From Verrucomicrobia bacterium Tous-C9LFEB (GTDB lineage: Bacteria > Verrucomicrobiota > Verrucomicrobiia > Methylacidiphilales > UBA1321): 53,265 nt of DNA. Position 1 is the stretch's first letter; each line of letters begins with the position of its first letter. The stretch lies in contig NEUU01000024.1 in the NCBI GenBank assembly GCA_002304345.1, positions 1 through 53,265 on the forward strand, given 5' to 3'. The notes below the pieces were generated by a model. The model searched no databases. It saw nothing but the letters and a program-made list of their open reading frames with translations, and was not told where the DNA came from. Positions 26,041 through 35,250 of this stretch are shown piece after piece. The position numbers and the translations under genes are program-made.

Positions 26041-26889
26041 ATGGCCGTATTCACCAAACCCGATTTCAAGAGTTCCAGCGTCAAAAGCAAAAAGAAGGAA
26101 ATTCCGGAAGGACTCTGGACCAAGTGCGAATCGTGCGGTGAAGTGCTCTTCAACAAAGAGCTTCAGGACAACCAGATGGTCTGCAAAGTGTGCGGCCACC
26201 ATTTCAATATCGGCGGTCACGACCGCCTCCGCTTCCTGCTCGACCCGGAGAGCTTCGAGGAACACGACACCAATCTCATTCCCGTCGACGTGCTGAAATT
26301 CACCGGCGCGACCAGCTATGTCGACCGCCTCAAGACCTACCAGAAAAAGACCGGCCTCAATGACGCCGTTGTCAGCGGTCTCGGCAAGATCGAAGGCCAC
26401 GCCGTTTCCGTCGCGGTCATGGATTTCAATTTCCTCGCGGCCACGATGGGCTCGGTTGTCGGTGAAAAAATCGCCCGCGCCATCGAACGCGGCACCAAGA
26501 AAAAAATCCCCGTCATCGTCATCTGCGCCTCCGGCGGCGCCCGCATGCACGAAGGCATGTTCAGCCTCATGCAAATGGCCAAGACCAGCGGAGCGCTCGC
26601 GCGCCACGCGAAAAAGGGATTGCCCTACATTTCCGTTCTCACCAATCCCACCATGGCGGGCGTCATGGCCAGCTTCGCCACCCTCGGCGATCTCATCATT
26701 GCCGAACCCAAGGCCATGATCGGCTTTGCGGGCGCGCGCGTCATCAAGGGCACCACCCAGGCCGACCTGCCGAAGGGTTTCCAGACCTCCGAATTTCTCC
26801 TCGATCACGGTCTCATCGACATGATCGTTCCCCGCCCGCAGATGCGGGCCACGCTCGCCAAGACGCTGGGGTATCTCAGTAAAAAGTAG
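26041..26889 (+). CDS. accD: Acetyl-CoA carboxylase carboxyltransferase, beta subunit
   Basis: Partner of AccA in the carboxyltransferase complex. The 282-residue protein has the four-Cys zinc ribbon (CESC about residue 29, CKVCGHHF about 48). The crotonase-like core includes [39 protein letters not shown] and [14 protein letters not shown], ending with [19 protein letters not shown]. All landmarks are intact. ATG at 26041 is chosen over an upstream in-frame codon that lies inside the ComF gene. Confidence 0.97.
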   Translation: MAVFTKPDFKSSSVKSKKKEIPEGLWTKCESCGEVLFNKELQDNQMVCKVCGHHFNIGGHDRLRFLLDPESFEEHDTNLIPVDVLKFTGATSYVDRLKTYQKKTGLNDAVVSGLGKIEGHAVSVAVMDFNFLAATMGSVVGEKIARAIERGTKKKIPVIVICASGGARMHEGMFSLMQMAKTSGALARHAKKGLPYISVLTNPTMAGVMASFATLGDLIIAEPKAMIGFAGARVIKGTTQADLPKGFQTSEFLLDHGLIDMIVPRPQMRATLAKTLGYLSKK

Positions 26890-26907
26890 GAGCAGATTCT
26901 TAAAAGA

Positions 26908-27202
26908 TCAGCGCCGATACTTCCAATAGTTCGGACGCCGATGCAGGTGCATGACCGCTTTGACATACAGGATTTCTTTTTCGCAGGAATAAACGATCGC
27001 GTAGGGAAATCGCTTGAAGTTTTTCTTCCTGTTTTCCTGAAGAAAGAGACTTGGTCGTTCGGGAGCCGCCACAACAGAACGAAGAGTCGATTCGTAATCG
27101 TTCAGAAAGGTGTCGCCCCAGCCCTTCGCAACAGGCTTCATAGTAGAAAGCGGCGCTTTCCAGCTCTTTTTCAGCGGCTGGATGAAGGACGACGCGAAGC
27201 AT
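26908..27202 (-). pseudogene. ParE/RelE-type toxin gene, frameshifted
   Basis: The 5' part encodes MLRVVLHPAAEKELESAAFY and continues through YEACCEGLG. The 3' part, in another frame, encodes GDTFLNDYESTLRSVVAAPE, then YAIVYSCEKEILYVKAVMHLHRRP and WKYRR. Joined, they make a normal ParE-like toxin of about 97 residues. The break is one extra base in the four-C run at 27116-27119 (GGGG on the coding strand). The toxin is therefore inactive unless the extra base is a sequencing error or is bypassed. Its start lies inside the antitoxin gene. Confidence 0.8.
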
Positions 27203-27428
27203 GAAGTTTCTTGCGGAGTCGTTGGACGACTTCGGCATTACTGCGGCAGGTTACTTTGCCGCTTTTGATTTCGCGCGAACGCTTGTCGATTTCCTGAGTC
27301 CATGCGCCGGCGGCATCGTCGTCACTGTTTAACTCCAGGCTGGAAATCAGCTTCTGAGCCAGCAACGCCCTGACTGATGCGGGAAGCGAAAGAACTTCCA
27401 CGGCCAGCTTGGAGGCAAGGGCGGTCAT
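27171..27428 (-). CDS. Addiction-module antitoxin
   Basis: An 85-residue protein of the putative addiction module component family. The N-terminal helices (ALASKLAVEVLSLPASVRALLAQKLISSLE) match that family, followed by an acidic linker and a basic tail. These small proteins pair with ParE/RelE toxins. Here the toxin gene overlaps its 3' end by 32 bp but is frameshifted, so the antitoxin may be a remnant or may still act on other toxins. ATG at 27428 is chosen. Confidence 0.75.
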   Translation of the reverse strand: MTALASKLAVEVLSLPASVRALLAQKLISSLELNSDDDAAGAWTQEIDKRSREIKSGKVTCRSNAEVVQRLRKKLHASRRPSSSR

Positions 27429-27561
27429 AGGGTAAGTTTCCAATGCCTTCGGGAGATGTCAAGTTGTCTCAGAAACGATGCGACAATTTCGTGACAACGC
27501 GCTTTGGACTGGCAAGCCGCCATTTGCGCGTCTAAGTTAGGGATGGAAAGGGATTTTTCGC

Positions 27562-28281
27562 ATGCTGCTCAATATCGACCTACATAGTCACTCGCGTTTT
27601 TCTGCCGACGGCGTGGCGGAGCCCGAAGACATGGTCGCCGAGGCGAAACGCAAAGGCCTCCACGGCTTTGCCATCACCGATCACAATACCTGTGCCTGCG
27701 TCGACTACTTTGAACAACACGGGTATCTCAATGCCGCTGGTACGCCGGTCGATGGCATTCTCATCATCCCTGGGCAGGAAATCACCACTTCGGAAGGCCA
27801 CCTCCTCGCGCTTGGCGTGCGCATTCCCGATCTGAAGGGCATTGCGCCGCAGGACGCCATCACGATCATTCACGATCTCGGTGGTCTCGCCATTCCGCCG
27901 CATCCGTACGACTTTTTCCGTGCGGGCATCCGCGAACCGGTTCTCGAGAAGCTCGACATTGACGCCCTCGAAGTTTTCAACGCCGCCACGACCTTCAAGC
28001 GCTATAACAAGCACGCGTTCGAATACGCGCAGCGTCGCGGATTGCCGATGACCGCCGCCAGCGATGCTCACGATCATCCCGCGCTGGGCACGGCGTACAC
28101 GATTGTTGACACGACCGATTTCACGGTCAAAGGTGTTCTCAACGCGATCAGGAAAGGGCCGCAGCTCAAGCAGAGTTACCTGACCCCGAAGGATGCGTTC
28201 AAGAAGACGTGGAATAATGTTTTCCGTCTTCGCCGCAAATCCAAATCGCGTCTCACGTCCGATCACGGTCTCGTGCGCTAG
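27562..28281 (+). CDS. PHP-domain phosphoesterase
   Basis: A 239-residue cytoplasmic metal-dependent hydrolase. It begins with the PHP metal motif IDLHSHSRFSADG, then ITDHNT (about 37). IPGQEITTSEGHLLALG, IPPHPYDFFR and AASDAHDHPALG supply the remaining His/Asp/Glu ligands. Stand-alone PHP proteins of this size include 3',5'-nucleoside bisphosphate phosphatases and related enzymes; the substrate cannot be told here. It starts a two-gene run with the M50-like gene 39 bp later. Confidence 0.88.
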   Translation: MLLNIDLHSHSRFSADGVAEPEDMVAEAKRKGLHGFAITDHNTCACVDYFEQHGYLNAAGTPVDGILIIPGQEITTSEGHLLALGVRIPDLKGIAPQDAITIIHDLGGLAIPPHPYDFFRAGIREPVLEKLDIDALEVFNAATTFKRYNKHAFEYAQRRGLPMTAASDAHDHPALGTAYTIVDTTDFTVKGVLNAIRKGPQLKQSYLTPKDAFKKTWNNVFRLRRKSKSRLTSDHGLVR

Positions 28282-28320
28282 CAGGCGGCTGCGGACGCGT
28301 GGAGCGACCTCCCACTCGAC

Positions 28321-29019
28321 ATGAGATGGATGAAGTTTTTTCTCGGCCTCGTGCTGATCCCCCTGGTGGTGGCGCAGGGTTTTGCCTTGGTGGATGTGAT
28401 GTCCGCGTGGCTTCCCTCCGCCCCGTGGCGCGCGCCGTGGTTCTGGGCCACCGTGGGCGGCGCGACGCTCTGGCTGGCGGTTTTCTTCGCCTTGCCCCGG
28501 CCGGTGTGGCTCTACGTGCTCGGGCATGAAATGACCCATGCGCTCGCCGTCTGGCTGGCAGGCGGCAAGGTCTACTCCATGCACGTCGCCAACGAAGGCG
28601 GTCACGTCTCCACCGACAAGGTCAACTGGTGGATCTCCCTCTCGCCCTATTTCGTCCCGCTCTATACCTTCGTCTGGCTCGGGCTGTGGATCAGCGTTGA
28701 TTTCTATTATCCGCTCAAGGGCTGGCAACCGCTGCTCTTCTTCGGCATCGGCCTCACCTACGCTTTTCACGTCACGTTTACCATCACCATGCTTCATCCC
28801 GACCAGACCGATCTCAGCGGGGAGGGGTATCTTTTTTCCGGCGTGGTCATCGCCGGACTCAACCTCCTCGTCATCTTCCTCATGCTCCTCGTCGTGGCGG
28901 ATCATGTGACGTGGCAGTTCGCCTTGCTCGCTGTCCTCGAACGCATCGTGTATTGCTACACGGTGGTTTGGGAAGCTGTCGTGAAACTCGTGGCGATTGC
29001 GCGCGGACTCGCACGTTGA
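28321..29019 (+). CDS. M50-like membrane metallopeptidase
   Basis: A 232-residue inner-membrane protein with about six helices. The zinc motif HExxH is present as VLGHEMTHALAVWLAGGKV (about residue 75), inside a membrane segment as in site-2-type proteases. A possible third ligand is the Asp of MLHPDQTD (about 163). The rest has no recognisable PDZ domain. Substrate unknown. It follows the PHP gene closely. The family call rests mainly on the HExxH-in-membrane pattern. Confidence 0.7.
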   Translation: MRWMKFFLGLVLIPLVVAQGFALVDVMSAWLPSAPWRAPWFWATVGGATLWLAVFFALPRPVWLYVLGHEMTHALAVWLAGGKVYSMHVANEGGHVSTDKVNWWISLSPYFVPLYTFVWLGLWISVDFYYPLKGWQPLLFFGIGLTYAFHVTFTITMLHPDQTDLSGEGYLFSGVVIAGLNLLVIFLMLLVVADHVTWQFALLAVLERIVYCYTVVWEAVVKLVAIARGLAR

Positions 29020-29032
29020 GGGAGAGGGGAAC

Positions 29033-29181
29033 GTCCGCAGATTCGCACAGATTAAAAGGCAAAAGCTATATCAGGAAATCATGAACTCAGGAAAAACAAA
29101 GGCCCAATCCTTTTCTTGATTTCCTGAGTTCCTGATAAGGCCTTATAAAATCTGTGTGAATCTGCGAAATCTGCGGACCTC
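29033..29181. repeat. AATCTGCGG-family nested palindromic repeat
   Basis: Outer arms: GTCCGCAGATTCGCACAGATT, read in reverse complement, pairs with the right end (AATCTGTGTGAATCTGCG and AATCTGCGGACCT). Inner arms: ATCAGGAAATCATGAACTCA with its complement at TTGATTTCCTGAGTTCCTGA. The whole 150 bp folds into one long stem between the M50-like gene and argS. A fragment (TATTAATCTGCGGACTTCCC) is at 71-90, near the left edge of the window. Confidence 0.75.
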
Positions 29182-29250
29182 CCTTCTTCGCCTTCCTCAC
29201 AAAACAGGCTTCCCACTTCCAGCCGCATCCACTAGCATCGACCCTTTCCC

Positions 29251-31008
29251 ATGAAAACACCCCGTCAGGAAGTTGAAGCCATCGTTGCCGCCACGGCGCA
29301 AACCTTGTACGGAGCCGACGTCAGTGCCGGTCCCTACGTGCGTCCCTGTCCCGACACGCGTCATGGCGATTTCCAGACCAACCTCGCCATGGTGCAGGCC
29401 AAGAAGGCCGGGAAAAATCCGCGAGAACTCGCGCAGCAAATTGTCGACGCACTCGCGGAGCACTCCGTATTTGAAAAGCCCGAGATCGCCGGCCCCGGCT
29501 TCGTCAATTTCCGCCTCAAGGCTGGCTATTGCGCCGCGCAGACCCACGCCCGCTCGCAGGACGTGCGGCTCGGCGTCGAACCCGCCGTGCAACCGCTCAA
29601 GGTGGTCATCGACTACAGTGGGCCGAATATCGCGAAGGAACTGCACGTCGGTCACCTCCGCAGCACCATTCTTGGCGACTCCCTCGCGCGCCTGTTCCGC
29701 TTCCTCGGACACAATGTCATTTCCGATAACCATCTCGGCGACTGGGGCACGCAATTCGGCATCGTCATCCTCGGTTACAAGCGCGACACAAACAAGGAGC
29801 GCTTCGAGCAGGACCCCATCGGTTACCTCGAAGAAGTCTACGTCCGCACCCAGAACGCCTCCAAGACCGACGACACCATTCGCGAAGCGGCCCGTGCGGA
29901 ACTGGTCAAACTGCAGGCGGGCGATCCCGAGAACGTCGCGCTCTGGAAGAGCTTCATTGATCATTCCCTGCAAAGTCTCGACCGCACCTATTCGCGGCTC
30001 GATGTGAAATTCGATTACACCCTCGGCGAAAGCTTCTACAACGACCGTCTTCCCGGCGTGGTCAAGGCGTTGCTCGACGCGGGCATCGCGCGCGAGACCG
30101 AGGGTGCCATCGCCGTTTTCTCCGACGGCACCTTGCCGCAAAAAGATGATCCCTTCATCGTTACGGAAAAAGGCGGCGCGTTCCGCGATAATCCATTTCT
30201 CATTCGCAAATCAGACGGCGGTTTCAACTACGCCACGACCGATCTTGCGACGCTCCAGTATCGCAAGGAACATTTTCACGCGGACAAGGTGATCTACGTC
30301 ACCGACAGTCGCCAGCAGATGCATTTCGCGCAACTTTTTGCCACCGAAAAACGGTGGAATCTTGGCCTGAACCTGCAACATGTCTGGTTCGGCGCGATTC
30401 TCGGTGCGGACAAAAAGCCGCTCAAAACCCGCGATGGCGGCACGGTCAAACTTCGCGCCCTCCTCGACGAAGCGCAGGAACGCGCGGAAAAGATCATCAC
30501 GGAAAAACGGCCCGATCTCGAAGCCGACAAGCGCAACGACCTCGCGCAGGTTGTCGGCATTGGCGCGCTCAAGTACGCCGATCTCGCGCAGAACCGCAAC
30601 CTCGACTACGTCTTCAACTGGGATAAATTGCTGGCGTTCGACGGCAACACCGCCCCGTACCTCATCAACGCCTACGTCCGCATTCGCGCCATTTTCCGCA
30701 AGCTCGGCTCCGAAGCGCCGCAGGTGGAGCGTCTCGTGCTCGCGGAAGAAGCGGAAATCGCACTCGCCAAAAAGCTGCTCGATTTCGGCGATTCCCTCAC
30801 GCTCGCGGCGGATGAATATCGTCCGCACTATCTTTGCGTCTACCTGTTCGAACTCGCGGGACTCTTCCACAAGTTCTACGAACATTGTCCGGTGCTGATT
30901 TCCGAAGGCGAAACAAAGACAAGTCGTCTCGTGCTCTGTGCGCTCACCGCGCAGACCCTGAAGACCGGTCTCGCCCTCCTCGGCATCAAGACCGTCGAGC
31001 AAATGTAG
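29251..31008 (+). CDS. argS: Arginyl-tRNA synthetase
   Basis: Charges tRNA-Arg with arginine. The 585-residue protein begins with the Add-1 tRNA-binding domain (about 1-110). The class I catalytic domain follows: the HIGH motif KELHVGHLRSTI is near residue 130, and KPLKTRDGGTVKL stands at the KMSKS position, as is normal in ArgS. A DALR anticodon-binding domain ends the protein (YRPHYLCVYLFELAGLFHKFYEHCPV). Everything expected is present. Confidence 0.97.
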   Translation: MKTPRQEVEAIVAATAQTLYGADVSAGPYVRPCPDTRHGDFQTNLAMVQAKKAGKNPRELAQQIVDALAEHSVFEKPEIAGPGFVNFRLKAGYCAAQTHARSQDVRLGVEPAVQPLKVVIDYSGPNIAKELHVGHLRSTILGDSLARLFRFLGHNVISDNHLGDWGTQFGIVILGYKRDTNKERFEQDPIGYLEEVYVRTQNASKTDDTIREAARAELVKLQAGDPENVALWKSFIDHSLQSLDRTYSRLDVKFDYTLGESFYNDRLPGVVKALLDAGIARETEGAIAVFSDGTLPQKDDPFIVTEKGGAFRDNPFLIRKSDGGFNYATTDLATLQYRKEHFHADKVIYVTDSRQQMHFAQLFATEKRWNLGLNLQHVWFGAILGADKKPLKTRDGGTVKLRALLDEAQERAEKIITEKRPDLEADKRNDLAQVVGIGALKYADLAQNRNLDYVFNWDKLLAFDGNTAPYLINAYVRIRAIFRKLGSEAPQVERLVLAEEAEIALAKKLLDFGDSLTLAADEYRPHYLCVYLFELAGLFHKFYEHCPVLISEGETKTSRLVLCALTAQTLKTGLALLGIKTVEQM

Positions 31009-31116
31009 CCAGCCAGCGTGACGCTGGACCCGGTAGCGGGCGGCACAGTATGCCGCCGCTTGGGGGAGGTGATCCGGTTTCCGCGTCAGTGTGGTGGATG
31101 CAACGTCACGTTGTCT
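31009..31116. repeat. CCAGCGTGACGCTGG hairpin block after argS
   Basis: Short stem-loops between convergent argS and the membrane-protein gene. GCCAGCGTGACGCTGGACCC at 31014-31033 matches 40017-40036. GGGCGGCACAGTATGCCGCC forms a second hairpin. Besides acting as possible terminators they belong to the dispersed repeat set. Confidence 0.65.
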
Positions 31117-32856
31117 TTATTTCACCTCGTACGGTAGATGTTCACCATTGAGTACCGTGTAGGGCGGCATGGGGGGCTTGGCATGCGGATCGGCGGGGAA
31201 ACCCCAGGTAATCGTCACACCCGGCGCGAGAACAACTCGGCTTCTGCGCGCGTAATAAGCGATCCATCCGGTGCGAAAGGGATCGGCATCGGTCACATAG
31301 TAAGTCTTCTCCGGATGTTGCCGCACCTCGTCATAAATGGCGCGCATCGTGGACGTATTCTGGGGAAGAGAATCGTTACGCTGGATCATGTTTTTCCACA
31401 CCAACGCACTCGACAGGAGAGACGCCAACACGCATCCGGCCAGAATGATCCATCGCGGCAATCGCCAGACGTTCACGGAAAGATCGAGCCTCGCCCACGC
31501 GCAAGCCAGCAAGATAAAGAACAGCGGCAGGAAGGTCGTGACGATTTTAAAGAAGATATAGTGCTTGAAGGTCGGCATCGCGAGCAGCAGCAGCGGCCAG
31601 AACGCAATCAGGCCGGCGATGGCGGTGAGGTAGCGGCTCTTCGTTTGGCGGTGAATCCACAAGGACCACAGGATGAGAAGTGAAAACGAGATGGCGAGGG
31701 TCAGGGTCAATGCGTTGATCCAGGGAAAGCTGCGGCTATCGATTGTGGCGAAGAAGAGCTGCCGCCACCCGCGCCAGGTGCCGCTTTGGTTGGACATGAA
31801 TTCCTGCCATTGGGGTATGATATTAAAGGTGTAGCGGTAGATCTGGCTCACGGCAAAAATCATGCGGGGCACAAAGAGCCCGACGAAGAGGAGGGAAACC
31901 AGCGCATTGACTCCAAGCAAGCGCCAGAGCCGGAGATCACGCCAGTTGGCCAGTGTGAGCCACATGACCAGAAATCCCATCGCGATCCATGGGAACAGTT
32001 CCGTGTAGGTCATGAACGCATAGCTCAGCAGCAAAGCCGGAGCCAGGCGCAGGCTGTACAAATCATGCCGACGGCTCCACAGCAGAAAGGTGAGGGAGGG
32101 AAGGACAAAAAGAACGGCAGAGTTGGCCAGGAAGGAAGTGGTGGAGGAATAGGTGATGCCGTTGGACACACCAAGCCAGACGGCAAATGTCCACGCGATG
32201 GGGCGGGAGAGGTTCAACTGCCGCAGGCACGCGAATACGGTGAGAGACAAGAAGGCGATGAAGAAGATGGACACCACTCCGAAGGCGCGCGCCGTGTCCA
32301 CGCGCAGGAGCACGGCGAGGTAGCCGATGGGCATGTCCTGACCGAGTCTCTCCCGGAGAAAGGTATAGGGCTCTTGCAGCCACGGTTCGTCCCGTCCGGC
32401 GGAAGGGGAAAGCCCGATGGGTTTTTCTACGAGGAATTGGCCGGTGTTGACGTAAAGGTAGTGGTCGATGTGGCCCGAGGCAAAGTAATTGCCCGGCCCG
32501 GCGTAAAAAAGCGGCAGTCCCTGCAGCAGAAAAACGAGCGTGAAAACGGAAAGACCAAGACCTTCCTCAGCGGTCCACTTTCGATGACTTCCTCCCAGCC
32601 CCATTCCCAGTCCCACGACCGCCACGGCGAGGGCGGCCCATGCGGAATATTTCAAGGGAATGTTGAGATAGATCGCGATCAGCAGGAAAATCGTGAACCC
32701 GCACAGGCCGAGAAGGGTGCGTTCGAGGTGATGAAAACGACGGCGCCTATCGGGGGTCCAATGCCATGACGCCAGCACCTCGCCCCAACCCAGGAAGGTC
32801 AGTAGCAGGAGAAAAAACTGCAACGCCACTTCCCCGAGGGCGATTGCGATGGCCAT
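31117..32856 (-). CDS. Large multi-pass membrane protein, GT-C-like
   Basis: A 579-residue inner-membrane protein with about twelve helices and a short soluble C-terminal region (AIYDEVRQHPEKTYYVTDAD). I recognise no close family. A luminal loop with FYAGPGNYFASGHIDHYLYVN and PSAGRDEPWLQEPYTF has the acidic/His pattern seen in lipid-linked-sugar transferases, so a GT-C glycosyltransferase or polymerase is the best guess. It starts 15 bp after rsfS on the same strand and probably shares the nadD-rsfS transcript. Confidence 0.6.
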   Translation of the reverse strand: MAIAIALGEVALQFFLLLLTFLGWGEVLASWHWTPDRRRRFHHLERTLLGLCGFTIFLLIAIYLNIPLKYSAWAALAVAVVGLGMGLGGSHRKWTAEEGLGLSVFTLVFLLQGLPLFYAGPGNYFASGHIDHYLYVNTGQFLVEKPIGLSPSAGRDEPWLQEPYTFLRERLGQDMPIGYLAVLLRVDTARAFGVVSIFFIAFLSLTVFACLRQLNLSRPIAWTFAVWLGVSNGITYSSTTSFLANSAVLFVLPSLTFLLWSRRHDLYSLRLAPALLLSYAFMTYTELFPWIAMGFLVMWLTLANWRDLRLWRLLGVNALVSLLFVGLFVPRMIFAVSQIYRYTFNIIPQWQEFMSNQSGTWRGWRQLFFATIDSRSFPWINALTLTLAISFSLLILWSLWIHRQTKSRYLTAIAGLIAFWPLLLLAMPTFKHYIFFKIVTTFLPLFFILLACAWARLDLSVNVWRLPRWIILAGCVLASLLSSALVWKNMIQRNDSLPQNTSTMRAIYDEVRQHPEKTYYVTDADPFRTGWIAYYARRSRVVLAPGVTITWGFPADPHAKPPMPPYTVLNGEHLPYEVK

Positions 32857-32871
32857 GGGCGGGCGTGAAGT

Positions 32872-33219
32872 TTAGGCGATCACAGGCGCGTCGCCCCAAA
32901 GTTCTTCGAGGGCGTACATCTTGCGCTTGGTCTCATGGAAGATGTGGACAAGCACATCGCCGTAATCGACCACGATCCATTGGCTGGCGGGAAAACCATC
33001 CGTGGCGATCGGGCGCACGCCATGGTCATCCTTCAGCGTCTTTTCGAGCGCGTTGGCGATGGCCTTGAGTTGCGGCTCGGATTGAGCGGAGACGATGACG
33101 AAGTAATCGGTCATGCTCGCGATGTTACGTAAATCGATGATGACCGGGTTAAGGGCCTTTTTATCGAGAGAGATTTCGCGGCAGAGTTTGGCGAGAGCGA
33201 GTCCGGAAGGTTTTTTCAC
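32872..33219 (-). CDS. rsfS: Ribosome silencing factor RsfS
   Basis: Binds ribosomal protein L14 and blocks joining of the two subunits when nutrients are low. The 115-residue protein has the full RsfS/Iojap fold: VIIDLRNIASMTDYFVIVSA, a middle helix (QLKAIANALEKTL), ASQWIVVDYGDVLVHIFHE and the C-terminal WGDAP. The GTG at 33219, four bases after the nadD stop codon, gives a normal length. An in-frame TTG at 33261, inside nadD, is the alternative. The nadD-rsfS order is common in bacteria. Confidence 0.93.
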   Translation of the reverse strand: MKKPSGLALAKLCREISLDKKALNPVIIDLRNIASMTDYFVIVSAQSEPQLKAIANALEKTLKDDHGVRPIATDGFPASQWIVVDYGDVLVHIFHETKRKMYALEELWGDAPVIA

Positions 33220-33223
33220 AAGT

Positions 33224-33826
33224 TCAATAGTAGAGATTCTGTCGTTGAATATAAGCGGCAACCGGGGCGGGTACGAGAGGAATCAGCGGTAATTTTCGTT
33301 TCGCCCGGGCGCGCACTTCGGATGCGGATATATCGACCCGGCGCGGTTCCGGCAAGCGGATAACGCCGGACGGGAGGCGTTTCGCCCCGTCGCCGCGCTC
33401 CAGCACGGCAAAGGTCACCAGCCGCTTTAACTCCCGATAACGCTCCCACGTGGTCAATTTCGGCAACTGATCCGCGCCGATCAGCCAGAACAATTCCGCG
33501 CGAGGGAACGCCTCCCGAATCTCGGTGGCCGTATCGATGGCGTATGACGGGGCGGGACGGTCGATCTCGCAGCGAGAAATCCAGAAAGAGGGAATACCCC
33601 GCACCGCCGCGCGCAGCATGGCCAACCGGTCCCGGGCGGACGCCGTCTGCCGGCCGACTTTGTGCGGGGATTGGGCGCACGGGACGAACAGGACCGCATC
33701 CAGCCGCAATTGCTCCCGGGCGTCTCCGGCGAGGATCAGGTGACCGAGGTGCACCGGATCAAAGGTGCCGCCGTAAATGCCGAGCCGCAACGGACGTGAA
33801 TCAGTGTGTGGCAACTGTTTAATCAT
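33224..33826 (-). CDS. nadD: Nicotinate-nucleotide adenylyltransferase
   Basis: Makes deamido-NAD from nicotinate mononucleotide and ATP. The 200-residue protein has the nucleotidyltransferase motif LGIYGGTFDPVHLGHL (residues 15-30), FWLIGADQLPKL in the middle and the closing SASEVRAR in the place of ISSTxIR. Standard length. It is first in the operon with rsfS. The upstream 70 bp, shared with the divergent pilT-like gene, is relatively AT-rich and likely holds both promoters. Confidence 0.95.
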   Translation of the reverse strand: MIKQLPHTDSRPLRLGIYGGTFDPVHLGHLILAGDAREQLRLDAVLFVPCAQSPHKVGRQTASARDRLAMLRAAVRGIPSFWISRCEIDRPAPSYAIDTATEIREAFPRAELFWLIGADQLPKLTTWERYRELKRLVTFAVLERGDGAKRLPSGVIRLPEPRRVDISASEVRARAKRKLPLIPLVPAPVAAYIQRQNLYY

Positions 33827-33893
33827 CTTATGCTTTAAAAATCACCTTTGCGTTTTCGCCCGGTTTTTGCAAGCCTCAAGGTGACACATTTAT

Positions 33894-35234
33894 ATGCCGT
33901 CCGTTTATAACGATTACGTTCTGTCGACTTCACTGGCCCAAGGGTGGATCAGTGCGGAACAACAATCGGCTGCTGCACACGCTTTGTCCCAGCTGCCCGG
34001 GGTCTCCGCTCTCGATTTTCTCCATGAGCAACAACTTCTCACTTCCGCTCAATACGATCTGCTGCGCGAAGCCATTGCCGATGCCCAGGCTTCCCATGCC
34101 GGGGAGACGGCCTCTTCCGCCACGTCGCAGGTGACGGTGGGGCATACCGCCGTGGAGCCGTTTGCGGAGGGCTTTGCCCACGTGAATGACTTCCTGCGCT
34201 ATGCACAGCAACTCGGCGCTTCCGACGTGCACCTCGGTGTCAGTGCCCCGCCGCTCGCGCGTCTGCACGGACGTCTCCAGCCGATGTGGGCTGGCGTGCC
34301 GAACATGGAAGCGCGCCATACCGAATCGCTGATTCGCGGCTTCCTCACCGACGTGCAATGGAAGCTGCTGCACGAACAGCGCTATCTCGAATTTTCCTAT
34401 TCTGTCGAAGGCATGGGCCGCTTCCGTACCAGCGTCATTCATCAGCGCAAGGGACTCGACGCGGTATTCCGCATCGTCAACAGCACCGTCAAGAGCATGG
34501 ACGAACTCGGCCTGCCGAACGTGCTCAAGACGCTGACCAAGTACCACAACGGACTGGTCCTCATTACCGGCCCGGTCGGCAGTGGTAAATCGACCACCAT
34601 GGCCGCGATGATCGATGAAGTGAATCGCGAACGCCGCGATCATATCATCACGCTGGAAGATCCCATCGAATACCTCTTTGACTCCAAGGGCTGTCAGGTG
34701 ACGCAGCGCGAAGTGCACACCCACACCGAGTCTTTCGCCGCCGCCTTGCGCGGGGCTTTGCGTGAAGATCCGGATGTGATCATGGTCGGGGAAATGCGCG
34801 ATTTGGAAACCATCCAGCTCGCCATCACCGCATCGGAAACCGGTCACTTGGTGCTCGGCACGTTGCACACCAGCAGCGCCGCCCGCACGCTCGACCGCGT
34901 GCTCGACGCCTTCCCGATCGAGCAACAATCGCAGATCCGCGTCATGGTCGCCGAATCGCTTCGCGGTATCGTCAGCCAGCAGCTCGTCCCGAAAGCCGAT
35001 GGCAACGGACGCGCCCTCGCGATGGAAATTTTGATCAACGTCCCGGCTGTGGCCTCGCTCATCCGCGATGCCAAGACCTTCATGTTGCCCGGCGTCATGC
35101 AGACCGGCAAACGCCACGGCATGCGCCTCATGGACGACGCGTTGCTCGATCTCCTGAACCAGGGAATCATCTCTCCCGACGAAGCCTTCGATCGCGGCGA
35201 CCAGAAGCGCCTGTTTGAACCCTACCTCAAATAA
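33894..35234 (+). CDS. PilT/PilU-type ATPase with N-terminal extension
   Basis: A 446-residue hexameric ATPase of type IV pilus retraction. The core (about 100-446) has Walker A GPVGSGKST, the Asp box DHIITLEDPIE, Walker B DPDVIMVGEMRD and the His box GHLVLGTLHT. A PilT-like AIRNLIRE motif is not obvious at the end. About 100 residues precede the core. Their start (QGWISAEQQSAAAHALSQLPG...DFLHEQQLLT) resembles a shortened MshEN/PilB-type N domain, which can bind c-di-GMP in extension ATPases. The next gene is a shorter PilT paralogue. Confidence 0.87.
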   Translation: MPSVYNDYVLSTSLAQGWISAEQQSAAAHALSQLPGVSALDFLHEQQLLTSAQYDLLREAIADAQASHAGETASSATSQVTVGHTAVEPFAEGFAHVNDFLRYAQQLGASDVHLGVSAPPLARLHGRLQPMWAGVPNMEARHTESLIRGFLTDVQWKLLHEQRYLEFSYSVEGMGRFRTSVIHQRKGLDAVFRIVNSTVKSMDELGLPNVLKTLTKYHNGLVLITGPVGSGKSTTMAAMIDEVNRERRDHIITLEDPIEYLFDSKGCQVTQREVHTHTESFAAALRGALREDPDVIMVGEMRDLETIQLAITASETGHLVLGTLHTSSAARTLDRVLDAFPIEQQSQIRVMVAESLRGIVSQQLVPKADGNGRALAMEILINVPAVASLIRDAKTFMLPGVMQTGKRHGMRLMDDALLDLLNQGIISPDEAFDRGDQKRLFEPYLK

Positions 35235-35250
35235 TTTCCCCTAAACTGCC

